Shown here in pieces: positions 15,058-23,408 of a stretch of DNA of 35,346 nucleotides; position 1 is the first letter of the stretch, and each line of letters starts with the position of its first letter. Under the pieces are notes generated by a model. That model was not told the DNA's origin. It saw nothing but the letters and a program-made list of their open reading frames with translations, and did no database searches. This DNA is from Saccharothrix coeruleofusca (GTDB lineage Bacteria > Actinomycetota > Actinomycetes > Mycobacteriales > Pseudonocardiaceae): assembly GCF_014648515.1 (NCBI RefSeq), contig NZ_BMRG01000003.1, positions 358,404 through 393,749 on the forward strand, given 5' to 3'. The position numbers and the translations under genes are program-made.

Positions 15058-15741
15058 TCACCTGAGGACGGCGGCCACCACGGCGGGGGTGTCGGACAGG
15101 TCGTCGAGCACCACGTGCGCGCCCGCCTCCCGCAGCTCCCGCGCGCTGCTGCGGCCGGTGGCCACGCCGATGGCGACGTGGCCGTGGTGCAGCGCCGCGT
15201 CCACGTCGTGCGGGGTGTCGCCGATGACCACCACCGACGACGGCGTCAGGCCGTGCTTGGCCGAGGCCAGCCGCACCGCCTCGGCCACAAGCGCGGGCCG
15301 GTGCTCGGAGACCGAGCCGTAGCCGCCGATCTCCCAGTCCAGGTGGGTGTCCAGGCCGAAAGCGGCCAGCTTGTACCGGGCGATCTCCACCAGGTTGCCG
15401 GTGACCAGGCTCTGCACCACGTCGCCGCGCGCGGCCAGCGCGGCCAGCGCCTCGGCGGCGCCGGGCAGCGCGCGGCCCCGCCGCGCCAGCAGCGCGTGCT
15501 CGGCACCGGCGATCGCGATCAGCTCGGCGTGCAGCTTGGTGACCAGCTCCTCGGTGGGCTCCAGTCCGTGCGCGGTCAGCAGCTCGGCGGTGATCGCGCG
15601 CTCGGTGCGGCCCGCGAAGCTGGGCGTGTGCACCATCTCCAGCCCGGCGGCGGCCAGCAGCGCGGTGCGGTACCAGCCGCGGCCGAGGCCGCGCGCGTCC
15701 ACCAGGGTCAGGTCGATGTCCCAGAGCACCAGCGTCCGCAC
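15058..15741 (-). CDS. HAD-superfamily phosphatase
   Basis: 227 residues from the GTG at 15741, which comes 3 bases after the stop of the upstream gene, so translation is probably coupled. HAD motifs: I WDIDLTLVD (Asp8 nucleophile, Asp10 acid; the usual DxDGT glycine is Leu), II SLVTGN (Thr114), III Arg148 in HRPALVAEAV in place of the common Lys, IV GDTPHDVDAA (Asp175, Asp179). An alpha-helical cap (about 17-90) places it near phosphoglycolate phosphatases. It should hydrolyse a small phosphate ester; the substrate is not readable. Confidence 0.88.
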   Translation of the reverse strand: MRTLVLWDIDLTLVDARGLGRGWYRTALLAAAGLEMVHTPSFAGRTERAITAELLTAHGLEPTEELVTKLHAELIAIAGAEHALLARRGRALPGAAEALAALAARGDVVQSLVTGNLVEIARYKLAAFGLDTHLDWEIGGYGSVSEHRPALVAEAVRLASAKHGLTPSSVVVIGDTPHDVDAALHHGHVAIGVATGRSSARELREAGAHVVLDDLSDTPAVVAAVLR

Positions 15742-15744
15742 GGG

Positions 15745-16692
15745 TCAGCTCACCGGCAGGGGCTTGACCGACTCGACCATGGCCTGCAGGTCGGCCTCGG
15801 CGACCGGGGCGGGGTCGGCGGGGCCGCCCTCCAGGTCGCCGTTGGCCATGAACACGTGGAAGCTCTTGTCGCCCTTGAGCACCAGCACCTTCACCATGCC
15901 CTTGGTGGCCAGGCACTTGTTGCCCGAGGTGGTGATGGTGGCGTCCGCCTGCGCACCCTCGATGTCGGTCCTCTTGCCGTCGGCCTCGTAGGGGATCTTG
16001 ACCGGCTTGACCTCGCCGACCTTGACCTCGGCCTGCGGCGCGGAGCTGTAGAACTCCTCGCCCAGCTTCTGGGCGAACTGCTTGGCGACCGCGCCCAGGT
16101 CGGTCTGCGGGACCACCGCGCCGCCGGTGCTGCCGCGGTTGAAGCCCTTGCCCTCGCAGTCGTAGACGCCGTAGGCGGTCAGGCCGGTCAGCCTGGCGTC
16201 GGGGATGCCGTCGATGGTGGCCGAGCCGTCGCGCCGGGACCAGCCCTTGGGCACGTCGTAGCTGTAGGACAGCGCCTCGACGGGCAGGCAGTTCCAGCCC
16301 GACTTGACCGGCTCGCAGGTGATCGGCTGGTCCTCGGGCTCGGTGGTCGGGGGGACCTCGCGGCTGGTGCTCGACGGCGGCGTGCTGCTGCTGGTGGGGC
16401 TGCCCCCGGCCTGCTGCTGGTCGTCGGGGCGGGTCAGCACGTACGTCGTCACGCCGCCCGCGACCAGCAGCACGACCGCGCCGATGACCACCCAGAGCGT
16501 CGTCCTGCTCTTCTTGGGCGGGGGCTCGTCACCGCCGGAGAACACGCCGAGGCCGCCGTAGGAACCGCCGTAGCCCTGCTGGGGGAAGCCCGCCTGGGGG
16601 TACCCGCCCTGCTGGGGGTAGCCGCCCTGGTTCCAGTCGCCCTGGTTGGGCTGGCCACCCCAGCCGGTCTGCCCGTCACCTGGGTAAGTCAC
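15745..16692 (-). CDS. Single-TM protein with Gly/Gln/Pro-rich cytoplasmic N-terminus, unknown function
   Basis: 315 residues from the GTG at 16692. Layout: a low-complexity N-terminus of GYPQQ/GGYPQ-type repeats (about 10-50), a basic stretch PPPKKSRT, one TM helix LWVVIGAVVLLVAGGVTTYVL (about 66-86), a Ser/Thr/Pro linker, then a soluble extracellular domain with cysteines (TCEPVKSGWNCLPVEA, VYDCEGKGF, NKCLATKG) that may form disulfides. This tail-out design is common among actinobacterial surface proteins of unknown role. It looks leaderless (TACCGT 6 bases before the GTG). The HAD phosphatase follows 3 bases downstream. I do not recognise the extracellular domain. Confidence 0.8.
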   Translation of the reverse strand: MTYPGDGQTGWGGQPNQGDWNQGGYPQQGGYPQAGFPQQGYGGSYGGLGVFSGGDEPPPKKSRTTLWVVIGAVVLLVAGGVTTYVLTRPDDQQQAGGSPTSSSTPPSSTSREVPPTTEPEDQPITCEPVKSGWNCLPVEALSYSYDVPKGWSRRDGSATIDGIPDARLTGLTAYGVYDCEGKGFNRGSTGGAVVPQTDLGAVAKQFAQKLGEEFYSSAPQAEVKVGEVKPVKIPYEADGKRTDIEGAQADATITTSGNKCLATKGMVKVLVLKGDKSFHVFMANGDLEGGPADPAPVAEADLQAMVESVKPLPVS

Positions 16693-16744
16693 GGCGCAAC
16701 GGTACCCCGCCACCCCGCCACCCCCACCAGTCCCCAACGCGTCG

Positions 16745-16844
16745 GCAAGTACTACCAGGGCCCCGTCGACGCGCCGCTTGCTACTACCCGAGCCAACTCG
16801 GGTAGTAGCAAGCGGCGCGTGCGGGGGTGGCGGGTAGTACTTGC
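16745..16844. repeat. Exactly 100-bp nested palindromic element
   Basis: The outer arms GCAAGTACTACC (16745-16756) and GGTAGTACTTGC (16833-16844) are perfect 12-bp inverted repeats. The inner arms 16769-16792 and 16797-16820 are perfect 24-bp inverted repeats around CCAA. The two 12-base spacers are equal in length but hardly complementary. Each inner arm carries TTGCTACTACCC, a variant of the outer arm sequence. It fills most of the gap between the yjbQ stop (16850) and the start of the membrane-anchored gene (16692). It could terminate yjbQ, but it is far larger than any other terminator here and may be a mobile palindromic (MITE/REP-like) element. Confidence 0.85.
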
Positions 16845-16849
16845 AGGCG

Positions 16850-17257
16850 CTAACCGGGGAGGAAGCTGAGGCGGACCTTGCGGACCGGGTTGTCGACGTT
16901 GGTGTCCACCAGGCACACCGACTGCCAGGTGCCCAGCGCCATGACCCCGCCCAGCACGGGCACGGTCGCGTACGGCGGCACCAGCGCGGGCAGCACGTGG
17001 TCGCGACCGTGGCCCGGCGTGCCGTGCCGGTGCCGCCACCGGCGGTCCGGGGGCAGCAGTTCGCGCAACGCCGCCAGCAGGTCGTCGTCGCTGCCCGCGC
17101 CGGTCTCCAGCACGGCCAGCCCGGCGGTGGCGTGCGGCACCCACACGTGCAGCAGCCCGTCGCCGTCCACATCGGACAGGAACCGCTCGCACTCGCCGGT
17201 GAGGTCGTGCACGACCTCGCTGGACCCGGTGCGGATCTCGATCTCCACGCTGCGCAT
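16850..17257 (-). CDS. yjbQ: YjbQ / UPF0047 family protein
   Basis: 135 residues from the ATG at 17257 (a GTG directly before it is the alternative). The -10 TACCCT ends 6 bases before this ATG, supporting leaderless expression from it. Family motifs: VWVPHATAGLAVLETG, HGTPGHGRDHVLPALV, VMALGTWQSVCLVDTN and the terminal RKVRLSFL. Conserved histidines line a metal site. E. coli YjbQ has weak thiamine-phosphate synthase activity, but the true role of the family is unsettled. It is divergent from the SDR gene, 59 bases apart. Confidence 0.92.
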   Translation of the reverse strand: MRSVEIEIRTGSSEVVHDLTGECERFLSDVDGDGLLHVWVPHATAGLAVLETGAGSDDDLLAALRELLPPDRRWRHRHGTPGHGRDHVLPALVPPYATVPVLGGVMALGTWQSVCLVDTNVDNPVRKVRLSFLPG

Positions 17258-17316
17258 CACCCGAGGGTACGGAAAACGGGCTGACCGCTCGCGACGTGAT
17301 GGGGCAGCATCACCGC

Positions 17317-18093
17317 GTGCCGCACACCGCGATCGTCACCGGGGCCAACCAGGGCATCGGCGCCGCCGTCGCCAAGGCGCTGGCGGCGCAGGGGGTCGAC
17401 GTCCTGATCACCTTCCTGCGCTACACCCCGCCGGAGGACCCCAGCCTGCCCGAGGAGTACTTCACCGCCCGCGAGTCCGGCGCCGACGCCGTGGTCGCCG
17501 CGATCACCGCGGCGGGCGGGCGGGCGCACGCGGTCGAGGCGGACCTGACCGACCCGACCGCCCCGGCGCGGCTGTTCGACGTCGCGGAGGAGGTCTTCGG
17601 CCCGGTCGACGTGCTGGTCAACAACGCCTCCGGGTGGGTGCAGGACACCTTCCTGGCGGCGGAGCGGGACGGCTTCGGCCGCGTGCTGCGGCCGGTGACG
17701 GCGGAGACGTTCGACGCGCAGTTCGCCGTGGACGCCCGCGCCGGGGCGCTGATGATCGCCGAGTTCGCCCGCAGGCACCTGGCGCGCGGCGGCACGTGGG
17801 GCCGCGTCGTCGGGCTGACCTCGGGCGGGCCGCAGGGGTTCCCCAGCGAGGTGTCCTACGGGGCGGCCAAGGCGGCGCTGGACAACTACACGATGGCCGC
17901 GGCGGCCGAGCTGGGCCCGCACGGCGTCACGGCGAACATGGTCAAGCCGCCCGCCACGGACACCGGCTGGGTCAACGACGCGGTGCGCGCGGCGACCGCC
18001 GTGGCGCGGCCGGAGGAGGTGGCGTCGGTGGTGGCGTTCCTGTGCACCGAGGCGGCCGGGCGGGTGACCGGGAACGTCATCACCCTGCACTGA
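17317..18093 (+). CDS. SDR-family NAD(P)-dependent oxidoreductase
   Basis: 258 residues from the GTG at 17317; upstream in-frame GTG/ATG at 17296/17299 would add 7 residues, but the nucleotide fold normally begins right at the start as here (PHTAIVTGANQGIG). Motifs: TGANQGIG (8-15), VNNASG (101-106), catalytic Ser169, Tyr181 and Lys185 (SYGAAK), and a Thr/Gly-rich end (GRVTGNVITLH). An insertion at about 36-55 (YTPPEDPSLPEEYFTARES) is longer than usual. Classical SDRs of this type reduce 3-oxoacyl or related substrates; substrate unknown. The DUF4442 gene follows after 26 bases. Confidence 0.9.
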   Translation: MPHTAIVTGANQGIGAAVAKALAAQGVDVLITFLRYTPPEDPSLPEEYFTARESGADAVVAAITAAGGRAHAVEADLTDPTAPARLFDVAEEVFGPVDVLVNNASGWVQDTFLAAERDGFGRVLRPVTAETFDAQFAVDARAGALMIAEFARRHLARGGTWGRVVGLTSGGPQGFPSEVSYGAAKAALDNYTMAAAAELGPHGVTANMVKPPATDTGWVNDAVRAATAVARPEEVASVVAFLCTEAAGRVTGNVITLH

Positions 18094-18095
18094 AA

Positions 18096-18109
18096 TTACC
18101 CGTGGGTAA
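18096..18109. promoter_or_regulatory. Perfect palindromic operator overlapping the DUF4442 promoter
   Basis: TTACCC (18096-18101) and GGGTAA (18104-18109) form a perfect 6-2-6 palindrome 3 bases after the SDR stop. The -10 TAACAT (18107-18112) overlaps its right end and ends 7 bases before the ATG at 18120. Short TTAC...GTAA palindromes are typical of TetR-type repressors of acyl-CoA genes in actinobacteria, which would suit a thioesterase-like gene (inference). Confidence 0.6.
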
Positions 18110-18119
18110 CATGTGTGCC

Positions 18120-18599
18120 ATGAAGGCTTCCCGTCTCCGCCGGGTCATGAACCTGTGGCCCCCGTTCCTGTTCGCCGGCGTGCGCGTGGTCGAGCTGTCC
18201 GACGACTACCGCCGCGCGCGGGTGCGGATGCGGCTGCACTGGTGGAACCGCAACTACGTGGGCACCCACTTCGGCGGTTCGCTGTTCGCCATGACCGACC
18301 CGTTCTGGATGCTGCTGGTCATGCACAACCTGGGCCGCGACCACGTGGTGTGGGACCGGGCGGCCGAGATCGAGTTCGTGCGGCCCGGCCGGGGCACCGT
18401 CGAGGCCGAGTTCCGGCTCACCGACGAGCACCTGACCGAGCTGCGCGCGCTGACCGAGGGCGGCGGCAAGGGGCTGGTCTGGTTCGACACCGACGTCGTG
18501 GACGAGGGCGGCGAGGTCGTCGCGCGGGTCCGCAAGCAGGTCTACGCCCGCCGCAAGAACCGCGGCGCGGTGGACGGGCCGGTGGGCGAACCAGTCTGA
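18120..18599 (+). CDS. DUF4442 hotdog-fold protein (thioesterase-like)
   Basis: 159 residues from the ATG at 18120; an in-frame ATG at 18111 overlaps the -10, so 18120 is preferred. It contains [50 protein letters not shown] and [18 protein letters not shown]. This is the DUF4442 pattern, a hotdog fold related to acyl-CoA thioesterases. The [16 protein letters not shown] helix corresponds to the hotdog central helix. Activity is unproven. The aminotransferase gene starts 7 bases downstream, so they are probably one transcript. Confidence 0.85.
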   Translation: MKASRLRRVMNLWPPFLFAGVRVVELSDDYRRARVRMRLHWWNRNYVGTHFGGSLFAMTDPFWMLLVMHNLGRDHVVWDRAAEIEFVRPGRGTVEAEFRLTDEHLTELRALTEGGGKGLVWFDTDVVDEGGEVVARVRKQVYARRKNRGAVDGPVGEPV

Positions 18600-18606
18600 T
18601 GGGGGC

Positions 18607-19608
18607 ATGCGCACAGCGTTCGGCGAGTCCTTCGACGTCCCCACCGGCTACCTGAACTCCCCCAGCGTGGGCGTGCCGCCCGCCTCCGCCGTCGCGGCGG
18701 TCGCCGAGTCCGTGCGGCGGTGGGGTGCGGGCGCCGACCACGCGCCCTCGTTCGACCGGCCCGTGGCGGCGGCGCGGGCGGCGTTCGGGCGGATCGTGGG
18801 CGTGCCCGCCGAGCGGGTCGCCATCGGCGCGTCGGTCTCGCAGCTGGTCGCCCTGGTCGCGGGCAGCCTGCCGGAGGGCGCGCGGGTGCTGGTGGCGCGC
18901 GGGGAGTTCACCAGCGTCACGTTCCCGTTCGCCGCGCGCGGGTTGCGGGTGACCGAGGTCGAGCTGGACGAGCTGGTGGCCTCGGTCGACGGGCACGACC
19001 TGGTGGCGGTGAGCGTGGCGCAGTCCGCGGACGGGCGGCTGGTCGACCTGGACGGGCTGCGCGCCACCGGGGTGCCGGTGCTGCTGGACGCCACCCAGGC
19101 GGCGGGCTGGCTGCCGCTGGCGCTGGACTGGGCGGACTGGGTGGTCGCGGCCGGGTACAAGTGGCTGCTGGCGCCGCGCGGCGCGGCCTGGCTGGCGGGC
19201 TCGGAGCGGGCGCTGGCGGGCACCGCGCCGCTGGCCGCCAACTGGTACGCCGGGGACGACCCGTGGACCACGGTCTACGACCTGCCGCTGCGGCTGGCCG
19301 CGGACGCCCGGCGGCTGGACCTGTCCCCGGTCTGGTGGGCGCACGTGGGCGCGTCGGTGTCGCTGCCCTGGCTGGCCTCGCTGGACGCGGAGGCGGTGCG
19401 GGCGCACACCACCGGGCTGGCGGACGGGCTGCGCAAGGCGTTGGACCTGCCGCCCGCCGGGTCGGCGATCGTGTCCCTGGACGTGCCGGGGGAGCGGCTG
19501 GCGCGCGTCGGGGTGCGCGCCGCCGCGCGCGCCGGGCGGAGCAGGCTGGGGTTCCACCTCTACAACACCGCCGAAGATGTCGATCTTGTACTGGAGGCGC
19601 TGGGATGA
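18607..19608 (+). CDS. Class V aminotransferase (PLP-dependent)
   Basis: 333 residues from the ATG at 18607. PLP-binding residues: Asp161 and Gln164 (LLDATQAAG) and Lys185 ([12 protein letters not shown]), the Schiff-base lysine. The N-terminal part has [12 protein letters not shown] and the C-terminal small domain ends [18 protein letters not shown]. This matches the cysteine desulfurase / isopenicillin-N-epimerase branch of class V enzymes. No catalytic Cys loop is seen where desulfurases have it, so a transaminase, lyase or epimerase role is more likely. It is short for the family (about 370-400) and lies 7 bases behind the DUF4442 gene. Substrate unknown. Confidence 0.88.
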   Translation: MRTAFGESFDVPTGYLNSPSVGVPPASAVAAVAESVRRWGAGADHAPSFDRPVAAARAAFGRIVGVPAERVAIGASVSQLVALVAGSLPEGARVLVARGEFTSVTFPFAARGLRVTEVELDELVASVDGHDLVAVSVAQSADGRLVDLDGLRATGVPVLLDATQAAGWLPLALDWADWVVAAGYKWLLAPRGAAWLAGSERALAGTAPLAANWYAGDDPWTTVYDLPLRLAADARRLDLSPVWWAHVGASVSLPWLASLDAEAVRAHTTGLADGLRKALDLPPAGSAIVSLDVPGERLARVGVRAAARAGRSRLGFHLYNTAEDVDLVLEALG

Positions 19609-19633
19609 GAGCGGTCCGTTACCGTGAGTCCCC

Positions 19634-20443
19634 GTGACGGTTCCACCAGAATCGCCTGAAGAGGTGACACAGCGGATTCCGCGGATACCGCCCGGCCCCG
19701 GACCGGCGGGCACCGCGCGGTTCGAGCCTGCCCGCATGGGTGACCTCGACGCCCTGCTGGGCGGCCCCCCGCCGCCGCCCCCGTTCCACCCGCACCCCGC
19801 GCCCCGGCCCGGTCCCCACCCAGGGGCGCCCCAGCAGGGAGCGCCCCGGCCGTCGCGCGGCGGGCTGCTGTGGAAGGGGCTGGCGCTGGTGGGCGTCGCC
19901 GTGGTGTCCGGCCTGGTGTGGCTCATGCTGCGGCCCGGTGAGGAGCGCGACACCGCCGCGCCCACGTCCACGCCCAAACCCGCGGGCGAGTTCACCTTCA
20001 CCAAGGCGCCGGAGGTCCCGCAGCCGGTCAAGGACAGCCGCTGCGCCGAGCACGCCTACGGGCAGACCAAGGAGTTCCTGACCGCCACGCCCTGCCAGCA
20101 GCTCACCCGAGGGCTCTACACGACCACCACGCCCGACGGGAAGACCGCCTACAGCTCGGTCTCCGTGGTGCGGATGAAGAGCGAGCAGGACGCGACCAAG
20201 CTCAAGGAGCTGACCGCCCGCGACGGCACCGGCAACGTCAACGACCTGGTCAAGGACGGCGCGGTCAAGGTCGAGGGGCTGCGCACGCTGGCCAACGGCG
20301 GGTTCGCCGCGGTCCAGCGCGGTCAGGACGTGGTGATCGTCGAGACCGACACCGCCCGGCACGGCGGCGACGAGGCCGCGCACAACGCGCTGATGAAGCG
20401 GATCAGCACCGACGCCTTCCGCCTCGCCGCCGACCTCGGCTGA
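19634..20443 (+). CDS. Proline-rich single-TM protein of unknown function
   Basis: 269 residues from the GTG at 19634. A cytoplasmic Pro-rich N-terminus (GGPPPPPPFHPHPAPRPGP) leads to one TM helix (LLWKGLALVGVAVVSGLVWLML, about 78-99), then a Thr/Pro linker and an extracellular domain of about 150 residues with two cysteines (DSRCAEHAYG, TPCQQLT). It contains VRMKSEQDATKLKELTARDG and FAAVQRGQDVVIVETDTARHGG. The layout mirrors the protein at 15745-16692. TACCGT lies 8 bases before the GTG, so it may be leaderless. The family is not recognised. Its stop codon sits inside a bidirectional terminator. Confidence 0.78.
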   Translation: MTVPPESPEEVTQRIPRIPPGPGPAGTARFEPARMGDLDALLGGPPPPPPFHPHPAPRPGPHPGAPQQGAPRPSRGGLLWKGLALVGVAVVSGLVWLMLRPGEERDTAAPTSTPKPAGEFTFTKAPEVPQPVKDSRCAEHAYGQTKEFLTATPCQQLTRGLYTTTTPDGKTAYSSVSVVRMKSEQDATKLKELTARDGTGNVNDLVKDGAVKVEGLRTLANGGFAAVQRGQDVVIVETDTARHGGDEAAHNALMKRISTDAFRLAADLG

Positions 20444-20467
20444 CCGGCCGCGCCCGGCCGATCAGCC
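20438..20467. terminator. Bidirectional terminator containing both stop codons
   Basis: GGCTGACCGGCC (20438-20449) pairs with GGCCGATCAGCC (20456-20467) with a single mismatch and a 6-base loop. The stop codons of both convergent genes (TGA 20441-20443 and minus-strand TGA 20464-20462) lie at matching places in the two arms. This gives very economical termination between convergent genes. Confidence 0.75.
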
Positions 20468-20896
20468 CGCCGCGCCCGGCATGGCGATCGACACGGGCGT
20501 GAGACCCGCCACCTTGCGCCACCGCGTCGCCCGCACCGCCGAGACCGTCAGCGCGTCCAGCGCGGTCCGCCGCAGCGCCGCGTCGTCGGTGCGCTCCAGC
20601 ACGCCCCGCCAGGCCGCGCAGGCGTCGTTCTCGGCCACCACCAGCGCCGCGACGGCCGAGGACGCGCTGTCCACCGGCTCGGGCGGCAGGTAGGCCGGGG
20701 CGGGCGGCTCGGGCTGCTGGCCCGCGTCGCGCAGCCAGCGCTCCGTGGCGTCCCGCCGCGCCCGGTGCGCGTTGGCGCCCTCCGCCACGTCCGCCGCCTG
20801 CTGCTGGAGGAACGCGCTGACCAGGCCGTAGGTCCACACCGCCGCGTGCTCCGCCGCCAGCGCGTCCTGCACCGCGTCATGGGTCGTCGGCTGCAT
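20462..20896 (-). CDS. DUF4439 ferritin-like domain protein
   Basis: 144 residues from the ATG at 20896, whose A is shared with the stop of the upstream gene (TGATG), so translation is coupled. Helical throughout: [34 protein letters not shown] and [23 protein letters not shown]. The EH...Y and R...E helix pattern belongs to the ferritin-like DUF4439 family, corresponding in position to Rv2844 of M. tuberculosis. Four-helix bundles of this kind often bind a di-metal centre, but the function is unknown. Confidence 0.85.
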   Translation of the reverse strand: MQPTTHDAVQDALAAEHAAVWTYGLVSAFLQQQAADVAEGANAHRARRDATERWLRDAGQQPEPPAPAYLPPEPVDSASSAVAALVVAENDACAAWRGVLERTDDAALRRTALDALTVSAVRATRWRKVAGLTPVSIAMPGAAG

Positions 20897-21339
20897 CACC
20901 GCATCGCCTCCAGCAGGCTCGCGCACCCGGCGGACACCGAGCCCACCAGGCCGGCCCGGTGCGTCGGCAGCGACGGCAGCAGCTCGCCCGCCTGCTTCTG
21001 GGCCGCCTGCAGCGCCGCGACCAGCTGCTCGCGCGTCGGGTTCGGCGGCGGGGAGACCGGCGGGGTGCCCGACGGCGCGGCCGAGGCCGACGGCACGGCG
21101 GGCGCGGCGCGGTCCACCTCGGCCTGCAGCCGCTCGGCGTGCTCGGCGCGCGCCGAGGCCACCTCGTTCGCGCCCACCGCCGAGGCCAGCGCCGAGTCCG
21201 CCCGCGCGGCCCGCACCAGCTCCGCCAGCGGGTCCGGGGGCGGGGGTTGCGGTGGTGGTGTGGTGCACGCGACTGCCAGCGGCGCCGAGGCCACCGCGAG
21301 CAGCACGCCGCGCCTGCTGAGCGCCGTTCTCCCGATCAC
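20896..21339 (-). CDS. Predicted Tat-exported lipoprotein
   Basis: 147 residues from the GTG at 21339, with AGGA 9 bases upstream; longer in-frame starts up to 21381 would bury the signal. The N-terminus has a twin-arginine motif (SRRGVLL, residues 8-14), a hydrophobic core and a lipobox-like LAVAC with Cys25 followed by [10 protein letters not shown]. The mature part is helical and Ala-rich ([38 protein letters not shown]). It corresponds in position to Rv2843 of M. tuberculosis and is coupled (TGATG) to the DUF4439 gene, so the two probably work together at the cell surface or membrane. Function unknown. Confidence 0.75.
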   Translation of the reverse strand: MIGRTALSRRGVLLAVASAPLAVACTTPPPQPPPPDPLAELVRAARADSALASAVGANEVASARAEHAERLQAEVDRAAPAVPSASAAPSGTPPVSPPPNPTREQLVAALQAAQKQAGELLPSLPTHRAGLVGSVSAGCASLLEAMR

Positions 21340-21402
21340 GTGTACCGATCCTGCCAGACCCCCGGTGGTCGGCCGTGGCACGTGCGACCCCGCCGGAGGG
21401 GA

Positions 21403-21408
21403 TAGTCT
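21403..21408 (+). promoter_or_regulatory. -10 of the rimP-nusA-infB operon promoter (candidate)
   Basis: TAGTCT at 21403-21408 is the only good -10 in the gap between the divergent lipoprotein gene and rimP. It would give a leader of about 80 bases. No convincing -35 is seen; the palindrome GCACGTGC (21378-21385) lies where one would be expected. Confidence 0.4.
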
Positions 21409-21497
21409 GGGCGACCACGGCCGGCGAGTGCAGCGTCGACCGGGGTCGTCGTGCCCACCAGCCGGACTGCACCACCGACACCCGAGGAGAAGTCAAC

Positions 21498-22022
21498 GTG
21501 TCCAGCCCGCCGCGCGGAGAACTCGCCGCGCAGCTAGCACCCGTCGTGCGGGAGGCGGTCGAGGCGATCGGCTTCGACCTGGAGCTGCTCGACGTGAACC
21601 AGGCTGGGCGCCGCAGGCTGGTGAAGGTGGTCGTGGACGGCGAGGACGGCATCGGCCTGGACGAGGTGGCGCAGGCCAGCCGCGCGATCTCCGCCGCGCT
21701 GGACGCCCACGAGCACCTGATCGCGGGCTCCTACACGCTGGAGGTCACCTCTCCGGGGGCGGACCGGCCGCTGACCAGGCCGAGGCACTGGCGGCGCGCC
21801 CGGCTGCGCCTGGTCAAGGTCAAGCAGCCCGATCGGGTGGAGTGGTTCGGCCGGGTCGGCGACGCCGACGACACCGGCGTGGTGCTGCTGGTCAAGGGCG
21901 AGCTGCGCCGCGTGGAGTACCGCGACATCGAGCGCGCCGTGGTCGAGGTGGAGTTCAAGCAACCGCCCGCCGAGGAGCTCGCGCTCCTGGGCGGCCGAGG
22001 TTCGGAGGAGGAGTCGGAGTGA
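21498..22022 (+). CDS. rimP: Ribosome maturation factor RimP
   Basis: Needed for 30S subunit maturation. GTG at 21498 with GAGGAGA 8 bases upstream; 174 residues. Family features: [50 protein letters not shown] and [28 protein letters not shown], followed by the Sm-like C-terminal domain ([27 protein letters not shown]). The stop overlaps the nusA GTG by 4 bases (GTGA), the usual rimP-nusA coupling. Confidence 0.96.
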   Translation: MSSPPRGELAAQLAPVVREAVEAIGFDLELLDVNQAGRRRLVKVVVDGEDGIGLDEVAQASRAISAALDAHEHLIAGSYTLEVTSPGADRPLTRPRHWRRARLRLVKVKQPDRVEWFGRVGDADDTGVVLLVKGELRRVEYRDIERAVVEVEFKQPPAEELALLGGRGSEEESE

Positions 22023-23041
22023 ACGTCGACATCGCCGCGCTCAGGGCGATCGAACGGGACAAGGACATCCCCTTCGACACCGTGCTCGAAGCCATCGAGA
22101 CCGCCCTGCTGACCGCCTACAAGCACACCGAGGGCCACCACCCGCACTCGCGGGTGGAGATCGACCGCAAGACCGGCGTGGTCCGCGTGCTGGCCCAGGA
22201 GCTGGGCCCGGACGGCGCGGTCACCGAGGAGTGGGACGACACCCCCGAGGGGTTCGGCCGCATCGCCGCGACCACCGCCCGCCAGGTCATCCTGCAGCGC
22301 CTGCGCGACGCCGAGCACGAGCGCACCTTCGGCGAGTTCGCCGCCAAGGAGGGCGAGATCATCGGCGGCGTGGTGCAGCGCGACGCGCGCGCCAACGCCC
22401 GCGGCATGGTCGTGGTGCAGGTCGGCGACACCGAGGGCGTGCTGCCGCCCGCCGAGCAGGTGCCCGGCGAGAGCTACGAGCACGGCTCGCGGATCAAGTG
22501 CTACGTGGTGGGCGTCTCCCGCGGCGCCCGCGGCCCGCAGATCACCCTCTCGCGCACCCACCCCAACCTGGTGCGCAGGCTGTTCGCGCTGGAGGTCCCG
22601 GAGATCGCCGACGGCACCGTGGAGATCCCAGCGGTGGCGCGCGAGGCGGGCCACCGGTCCAAGATCGCGGTCCGCTCGACGGTGCCCGGCGTCAACGCCA
22701 AGGGCGCCTGCATCGGCCCGATGGGCGCGCGGGTGCGCAACGTGATGAGCGAGCTGGCCGGTGAGAAGATCGACATCATCGACCACTCCGACGATCCGGC
22801 CACGTTCGTCGGGAATGCCCTGTCGCCCGCGAAGGTTGTCTCGGTCAGGGTGCTCGACGAGCGGGCCAAGACAGCGCGCGTGGTGGTGCCGGACTTCCAG
22901 CTCTCCCTGGCCATCGGCAAGGAGGGGCAGAACGCCCGGCTGGCCGCGCGGCTGACCGGCTGGCGCATCGACATCCGCAGCGACGCCGAGGCGGGTGGGT
23001 CCGCTCCGGCGGGCGCGGCGACATCCGGTTCGGCTGAATGA
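22019..23041 (+). CDS. nusA: Transcription termination/antitermination factor NusA
   Basis: Binds RNA polymerase and RNA during pausing, termination and antitermination. GTG at 22019 overlaps the rimP stop (GTGA). 340 residues, the normal actinobacterial length without the C-terminal acidic repeats of E. coli NusA. Layout: N-terminal RNAP-binding domain ([34 protein letters not shown]), S1 domain (about 110-180; [36 protein letters not shown]), then KH1 and KH2 ([26 protein letters not shown] and [23 protein letters not shown]). Confidence 0.97.
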   Translation: MNVDIAALRAIERDKDIPFDTVLEAIETALLTAYKHTEGHHPHSRVEIDRKTGVVRVLAQELGPDGAVTEEWDDTPEGFGRIAATTARQVILQRLRDAEHERTFGEFAAKEGEIIGGVVQRDARANARGMVVVQVGDTEGVLPPAEQVPGESYEHGSRIKCYVVGVSRGARGPQITLSRTHPNLVRRLFALEVPEIADGTVEIPAVAREAGHRSKIAVRSTVPGVNAKGACIGPMGARVRNVMSELAGEKIDIIDHSDDPATFVGNALSPAKVVSVRVLDERAKTARVVVPDFQLSLAIGKEGQNARLAARLTGWRIDIRSDAEAGGSAPAGAATSGSAE

Positions 23042-23063
23042 CGATCAGGGGATAGACTTCTCA

Positions 23064-23408
23064 GTGGTTCGACGTCGGGGATCGGTTTTCACGCACGACG
23101 GCCCGGTTCGCACGTGCATCGGATGCCGCGCTCGGACGTCGTACGCTGAGCTGCTGCGCGTGGTGGCCGTGGACGGGACTGTGATCCCGGACACGCGCCG
23201 ACGGCTGCCGGGGCGGGGAGCATGGCTGCACCCCGATCCCCAGTGCCTCCGCAACGCCGAGAAGCGGCGGGCGTTCCCGAGGGCCCTGCGGGCCCGGGGG
23301 GCGCTCGACGTGGAGGGTGTGCGCGAGCACGTGGAGCGGTTCGGGAAGACGGTAGCGGGATCGCCCCGCGACCGGCACGAAGCAAGGAAGCAGGTCGACC
23401 CGTCATGA
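23064..23408 (+). CDS. ylxR: YlxR family RNA/DNA-binding protein (DUF448)
   Basis: 114 residues from the GTG at 23064. Contains the family signature [20 protein letters not shown], then [26 protein letters not shown]. YlxR proteins accompany nusA-infB in many bacteria and have been linked to nucleic-acid binding and regulation. TAGACT (23053-23058) lies 5 bases upstream with TTCGGC 18 bases before it, so an internal promoter for ylxR-infB is possible. The ylxR stop overlaps the first of two mini-ORFs in the infB leader. Confidence 0.9.
   Translation: MVRRRGSVFTHDGPVRTCIGCRARTSYAELLRVVAVDGTVIPDTRRRLPGRGAWLHPDPQCLRNAEKRRAFPRALRARGALDVEGVREHVERFGKTVAGSPRDRHEARKQVDPS

Noticed and set aside
13055-15916. 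Minus-strand frame open for about 950 codons upstream of yaaA
   Set aside because: YaaA has a fixed N-terminus at 13054; the rest runs antisense through proS and out of frame through the HAD gene.
16850-16859. Palindrome at 16745-16844 treated as simply the yjbQ terminator
   Set aside because: A terminator role is possible, but the two-tier symmetry and size are unlike the other terminators here, so it is kept as a separate repeat.
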